Below are positions 40,619 through 44,828 of a stretch of 44,828 nt of DNA, in pieces. Made by a program: the position numbers and the translations under genes. The stretch lies in contig JAJTDM010000025.1 of the NCBI GenBank assembly GCA_021300575.1, forward strand, positions 1-44,828, written 5' to 3'. Origin of the DNA: Rubrivivax sp. (GTDB taxonomy: Bacteria > Pseudomonadota > Gammaproteobacteria > Burkholderiales > Burkholderiaceae_C). The notes below the pieces were generated by a model. The model was not told where the DNA came from. It did no database searches and saw nothing but the letters and a program-made list of their open reading frames with translations. Position 1 is the first letter of the stretch; each line of letters begins with the position of its first letter.

Positions 40619-42037
40619 GTCCAGCTTGGACTCGAACGGGTCCACGTTCACCGGCAGGCGGCGCTCGCGCCACAGGTAGTACCAGGCGTCCTCGTAAGCC
40701 GGCTGCACCAGGTCATCGTCCAGCCCCAGGAGGCGGGTGAGTGCGGCCATGAAGGCGTGGGCGTCAGCGCCGGTGTAGCGGTGGGTCTGGCGCTCGTCGG
40801 CAAACAGCGTGGGGTCGGCCCAGCAGGGCTGGCCGTCGGCACGCCAGCAGATGGACAGCGCCCAGCGCGGCAGTTGTTCGCCCGGGTACCACTTGCCCTG
40901 GCCGAAATGCAGGAAACCGCCCGCCCCGTAGCGCGCCAGCAGGCGGTGCGTCAGTTCGTTGGCCAGGCCGCGTTTGGTGGGGCCCAGGGCGTCGGTGTTC
41001 CATTCCGCGCCGTCACGGTCGTCCACCGAGACGAAGGTGGGCTCGCCACCCATGGTCAGGCGCACGTCGCCCGAGTGCAACCGCGCGTCCACGGCATCGC
41101 CCAGGCGCTGGATGTCGGCCCATTGCGCCTCGGTGTAGGGCTTGGTGACACGCGGGGATTCGTAGATGCGCGCGATCTCCATCTGGTGCGAGAACTCCAC
41201 CTCGCACTCGTCCACCGCACCGCTGACCGGCGCCGCGCCCGAGGGCTCTGGCGTGCAGGCCACGGGAATGTGGCCTTCACCGGCCATCAGGCCCGAGGTG
41301 GGGTCCAGGCCCACCCAGCCGGCCCCGGGCAGGTAGACCTCGCACCAGGCGTGCAGGTCGGTGAAGTCCACCTCGGTGCCCGAGGGGCCGTCCAGCGACT
41401 TCACGTCGGGCTTGAGCTGGATCAGGTAACCCGAGACGAAGCGCGCGGCCAGCCCCAGGTGGCGCAGCGTCTGCACCAGCAGCCAGCCGGTGTCGCGGCA
41501 GGAGCCCGAGCCATTCTCAAGCGTCACCTCGGGGGTCTGCACCCCAGGCTCCAGTCGGATGAGGTAGGAGATCTCGCGCTGCAAACGCTGGTTCAGGCCC
41601 ACCAGGAAATCGATGGTGCGCGTCTTCTCGCGCGGGATGCTGTCGACAAAGGCCTTGAACCGCGGTGTCAGCGGGCCGCGCGCCAGGTAGGGCACCAGGT
41701 CCTGCGCCGTTTCGGGGCTGTAGGCAAAGGGCACCTGCTCTGCCTGTGGCTCCAGGAAGAAATCGAAAGGGTTGTAGACCGCCATCTCGGCCACCAGGTC
41801 CACCGTCACCTTGAATTCGCGCGTCTTCTCCGGGAACACCAGGCGCGCCAGGTGGTTGGCGAACGGGTCCTGCTGCCAGTTGATGAAGTGCCCGGCCGGC
41901 TCGATGCGCAGGCTGTAGCTGAGGATGGGGGTGCGGCAGTGCGGGGCCGGGCGCAGGCGCACCACCTGCGGGCCCAGATTCACCAGGCGGTCGTAGCGGT
42001 AGTGGGTGACGTGGTGCAGGGCGACGTGGATGGACAA
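40619..42037 (-). pseudogene. Transglutaminase-DUF2126 gene, 5' fragment (frameshift/deletion)
   Basis: The first 473 codons encode a transglutaminase N-terminal domain and TGc core with the triad in GSGSCRDTGWLL, DFTDLHAWCEVYLPG and VGLDPTSGLM, then the segment up to VNVDPFESKLDD. In intact relatives about 75-100 residues follow before the LPLD.LPW motif. Here that motif comes immediately, one frame off, so an internal deletion whose length is not a multiple of three has broken the gene. Translation in the original frame continues without similarity to 39740. First gene of the ATP-grasp cluster, 73 bp after comEC. Confidence 0.72.
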
Positions 42038-42110
42038 GGGTATTGCTCCGGGACGCTGAAGGCGTGCAGTGTCGGGGATGCAAGGTCCGGGCCAGTGGGG
42101 ACCGGCACCC

Positions 42111-44732
42111 TCAGGGACGTGTCATCCAGTAGCGTGGCCGCTCGGCGCGTGCGCAGCGCCCATCGGCCTGGTCAGAGCGCCAGCTCCACGCGCCGCAGCG
42201 GTCGGTGCGCAGCACCTCGATGCCTCTGGCCTCGTAGCGCGCCACCACGTCGGGCGCGGGGTGGCCGAAGCGGCTGCGGTAGGCCGCCTGCACCAGCGCC
42301 ACGCGCGGGGCCACAGCCTCCAGGAAGGCGGGGGTGGACGAGGTGCGGCTGCCATGGTGAGGCACCAGCAGCACCTCGGAGTTCAGCACAGGGCTCTGGA
42401 GCGCCGGGTCCGGCCCTGCCGCGGCACGGGCCACCAGCGCGGCCTCCTGTGCCGCTTCGATGTCGCCCGTCAGCAGCAGGCTGCGGCCCTCGGCGTCGCT
42501 CACCCGCAGCACGCAACTCAGCGCGTTGGGCCGCGCGGGCAAGAGGCCTGGCGGTGGATGCTCAGCCGACAGGGGGTGCAGCATCTCGAAGCGCACGCCG
42601 TCCCAGTCCCAGCGCTGTCCGGCATCGCAGCGCTGGTGGTCCGGCAGCATGGCGCGCAAGGGGTGAAAGGTCTCCAGCGAACTGCTGAGCTGGCGCACGG
42701 GCAGCGCCTTCATCAGCGAGGCCGCACCGCCCACGTGATCCAGGTCGCGGTGGCTCAGCACCAGCAGGTCCACGGCGCGCTCGCCCCGTGCACGCAACAG
42801 CGGCAGCAGCACGCGCTGACCGGCATCGGCCTCGGGGGTGTACTGCGGTCCGGCGTCGTACAGCAGCAGGTGTCCAGCCGTGCGCACCAGCACCGCCGTG
42901 CCCTGCCCCACGTCCACCACCACCGTCTCGAACCGCCCCGGCGGCGGCCGGTCCACTTGCGGCAACAGCAAGGGCAGCACCAGCGGCAGGCCCAGCACGC
43001 GCAGCCGCCAGGGCAGCGGCATCACCAGCAACGCGCCGCCCAGCAGGCCGGCGGCCACCGCCCAAGGCGGCGCGGCAGCAGCGTTCCACATCGCCAGCGG
43101 CCAGGCGGCCATGCCCTGCAGCAGCGCCGTCAGGCCTTGCACGCCCCAGGCCGCCACGGTCCACAGCGGGGGGAGGATCAAGCCGGCCAGGGCCAGCGGG
43201 GTGATCAACAGCGTGACCAGTGGAATCGCCACCAGGTTCGCGAGGAATCCCACGATCGACACCTGCTGGAAGAACACCAGCGTCAGCGGCGTGAGGCCGG
43301 CAGTGGCGATGGCCTGGGTGCGCAGCAGGGGGGCGAGGTGCGCGCTCCAGGCAGCCCGCACGGTCGAGCTCCAGCTCTGCCTCTGCGCGGGTGTACCGAA
43401 GGTCGCGGCGCTGGCCTCCCCCGCAGCCAGGCCACGGGGCGGCGGCCGATACGCCGGGTCGGACGCCATCAACATCGCCACGGCGAAGAACGAGAGCCAG
43501 AAGCCGGGCTGGCCCACCGCCCAGGGATCCATGAGCGTCACGGCCACCGCCGAGGCCAAGAGCACCAGCGGCCCTGGCCAATGGCGCCCGGCCAGGCGCA
43601 GCGCGACCACCACAGCCAGCATCAGCACGGTGCGCTGCGCCGGCACACCCCAGCCGGCCACGGCGGCGTAGGCCGCGGCCAGCACCAACCCGCCCACCAG
43701 GGCCGCCGTCTGCGCCGGCATCCACAGCATCAGCCACGGGCTGCGGCGCCAGGCCCAACCGACGCCCGCCGCTGCCAGCCAGGCCCACATGGTGACGTGG
43801 AGTCCGCTGATGCTCATGAGGTGCGCCACCCCCGTGGTGCGGAACAACTCCCAGCCCTCGCCGTCAATGGCTGCCTGATCCCCCACCGCCAGCGCGGCCA
43901 GCACACCGGCGGCCGCCGGGTCAGCCACGCGCAGCAGGATCGCGTCGCGCCAGTGCTGGCGCAGCCGCTCCAGCGGGTGGGCTGCGGCCACCGCCAGGCG
44001 CTGCGCACCCGGACGCACGTGGCCGGTGGCCCGCAGGTCCTGCTCGAACAGCCAGCGCTCCAGGTCGAAGCCGTGCGGATTCACCGCCCCGTGAGGACGC
44101 TTGAGGCGCACGGGCAGGCGCCAGCGGTCACCCGCCACCAAGGGCGTCGATGGTCGGCTCAGGACGGTGTCGACGTCCCAGCCCTGAAACCAGCCCAGGG
44201 ACACGCGCTGCGGCACGTTCACAGGGCGGGCGGCGTTGGCAGAACCCGGACGTTTGTCCAGCCACTCTGCTGCCTCCACCTCGAACACGAAGCGCACCCC
44301 CACGGCGCTCACGCGCGGCAACTCCGCCACCGTGCCGGTGACCACCAGGTCCTGGCCCTCCAGTTCCGGGGCCAGCGCCTGCTGCAGCCGGGCCTGGGCG
44401 CGCAGGTCCGCATGGAACCAGCCCAGGCCTAAGACGCCCAGCAGAGTCAGACCCGCCAGGAAAGCCGGGAGCAGGCGGGAAGGAAGCCTGGGCGCGCGCC
44501 GCCCAGCCCCCCAGGCCCTCAGGCCCCAGGCACCAACCCCTGACGCGAGGGCCGCGCCCGCCAGACCCGCCCAGGCCTGCGGGTCGGACGGCAGCGTGGC
44601 CTGCTGCATCTGCAGTGCCGTGCCGGCCAGCCAGGCCAGGGCCAGCAGGGCCGTCCAGGCCGCGGAGCCGCCCACCCGCAGGCCGGCGGTGCTTGCAAGG
44701 CCGGCGGTGCCTGCGGACGGCGCTGTGTGCAT
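42111..44732 (-). CDS. comEC: DNA-uptake channel ComEC/Rec2
   Basis: An 873-residue inner-membrane protein that carries single-stranded DNA into the cytosol during natural transformation. It has two N-terminal helices with an OB-like ComEC N domain (about 100-240), the Competence core with GVAHLMSISGLHVTMWAWL and many membrane helices (about 250-590), and a C-terminal metallo-beta-lactamase-like domain with VDVGQGTAVLV, SHRDLDHVGG, LLTGDIE and PHHGS. Full length for betaproteobacteria. Both ends look intact and the metal-site motifs are complete. Its presence suggests that the cell can take up DNA, which is relevant to the many acquired modules here. Confidence 0.93.
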   Translation of the reverse strand: MHTAPSAGTAGLASTAGLRVGGSAAWTALLALAWLAGTALQMQQATLPSDPQAWAGLAGAALASGVGAWGLRAWGAGRRAPRLPSRLLPAFLAGLTLLGVLGLGWFHADLRAQARLQQALAPELEGQDLVVTGTVAELPRVSAVGVRFVFEVEAAEWLDKRPGSANAARPVNVPQRVSLGWFQGWDVDTVLSRPSTPLVAGDRWRLPVRLKRPHGAVNPHGFDLERWLFEQDLRATGHVRPGAQRLAVAAAHPLERLRQHWRDAILLRVADPAAAGVLAALAVGDQAAIDGEGWELFRTTGVAHLMSISGLHVTMWAWLAAAGVGWAWRRSPWLMLWMPAQTAALVGGLVLAAAYAAVAGWGVPAQRTVLMLAVVVALRLAGRHWPGPLVLLASAVAVTLMDPWAVGQPGFWLSFFAVAMLMASDPAYRPPPRGLAAGEASAATFGTPAQRQSWSSTVRAAWSAHLAPLLRTQAIATAGLTPLTLVFFQQVSIVGFLANLVAIPLVTLLITPLALAGLILPPLWTVAAWGVQGLTALLQGMAAWPLAMWNAAAAPPWAVAAGLLGGALLVMPLPWRLRVLGLPLVLPLLLPQVDRPPPGRFETVVVDVGQGTAVLVRTAGHLLLYDAGPQYTPEADAGQRVLLPLLRARGERAVDLLVLSHRDLDHVGGAASLMKALPVRQLSSSLETFHPLRAMLPDHQRCDAGQRWDWDGVRFEMLHPLSAEHPPPGLLPARPNALSCVLRVSDAEGRSLLLTGDIEAAQEAALVARAAAGPDPALQSPVLNSEVLLVPHHGSRTSSTPAFLEAVAPRVALVQAAYRSRFGHPAPDVVARYEARGIEVLRTDRCGAWSWRSDQADGRCARAERPRYWMTRP

Positions 44733-44828
44733 CAGAACTCCCGGGCCCGGAACGTCCGCCAGGCCAAGCCGGCCAAGTGTAGGATTCCACGGCTCAGCAC
44801 CCGCTACCCCTCTTCACCCCCTCGCCCC

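Noticed and set aside
40328..42688. A 786-residue plus-strand open frame
   Set aside because: Antisense to the transglutaminase/DUF2126 and comEC genes; codon pattern is that of a shadow.

Overview
The window is high-GC chromosomal DNA from a betaproteobacterium, most likely Burkholderiales (Comamonadaceae or the Rubrivivax/Leptothrix/Ideonella group). This rests on the very high GC of housekeeping genes, an intergenic hairpin repeat at 33694-33750 of a kind common in that group, and the gene content (MoxR-DUF58-TgpA, MltB, the ATP-grasp/alpha-E/transglutaminase cluster, ComEC). No rRNA, tRNA, CRISPR array, integrase or intact IS was seen. The species is not identifiable from this sequence alone.

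Layout. 491-11414 (minus strand): a tightly coupled anti-phage cassette read DUF499 ATPase -> DUF3780 -> DUF1156 adenine methyltransferase -> DUF4062/HATPase regulator -> PLD-SNF2 helicase. A truncated sacsin-like ATPase gene diverges from it at 11528. Two nearly identical 26-bp direct repeats (276-301, 11798-11823) bracket the cassette. 11889-12644: class II aldolase. 12887-13571: a RelE/XRE toxin-antitoxin pair lying between a relic MscS 3' end and an intact MscS gene. 13692-15946: MscS channel and an HDAC-family deacetylase. 16075-21640 (plus strand): MoxR ATPase, DUF58, TgpA-type transglutaminase and MltB, with ATGA stop/start overlaps among the last three.

21901-32420 is a second accessory island. 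It holds a low-GC membrane/coiled-coil protein, then a minus-strand operon read Phd antitoxin -> ParE toxin -> MmeI-like adenine methyltransferase -> DEAD/DEAH helicase -> GIY-YIG nuclease. Every junction in that operon overlaps by 4 or 8 bp, so an addiction module is built into a restriction-like system. A BrnA antitoxin relic, a GNAT acetyltransferase and a HipA/XRE pair follow. The 3' end of mltB is repeated (45/51 identical) beyond the operon at 29800-29850, as if the module entered at the mltB stop codon.

32547-42037 (minus strand): a cluster of circularly permuted ATP-grasp, alpha-E and transglutaminase proteins, predicted to make or process a peptide-like product. Its first gene (DUF2126) is broken by an internal deletion and frameshift. 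42111-44732: ComEC, the DNA-uptake channel.

The most interesting signals are the Phd-ParE-methyltransferase-helicase-GIY-YIG operon, the DUF499/DUF1156 cassette carrying a DUF4062 gene, the repeated pattern of defence modules sitting between duplicated gene 3' ends, and GC shifts inside both methyltransferase genes that suggest exchange of specificity segments.
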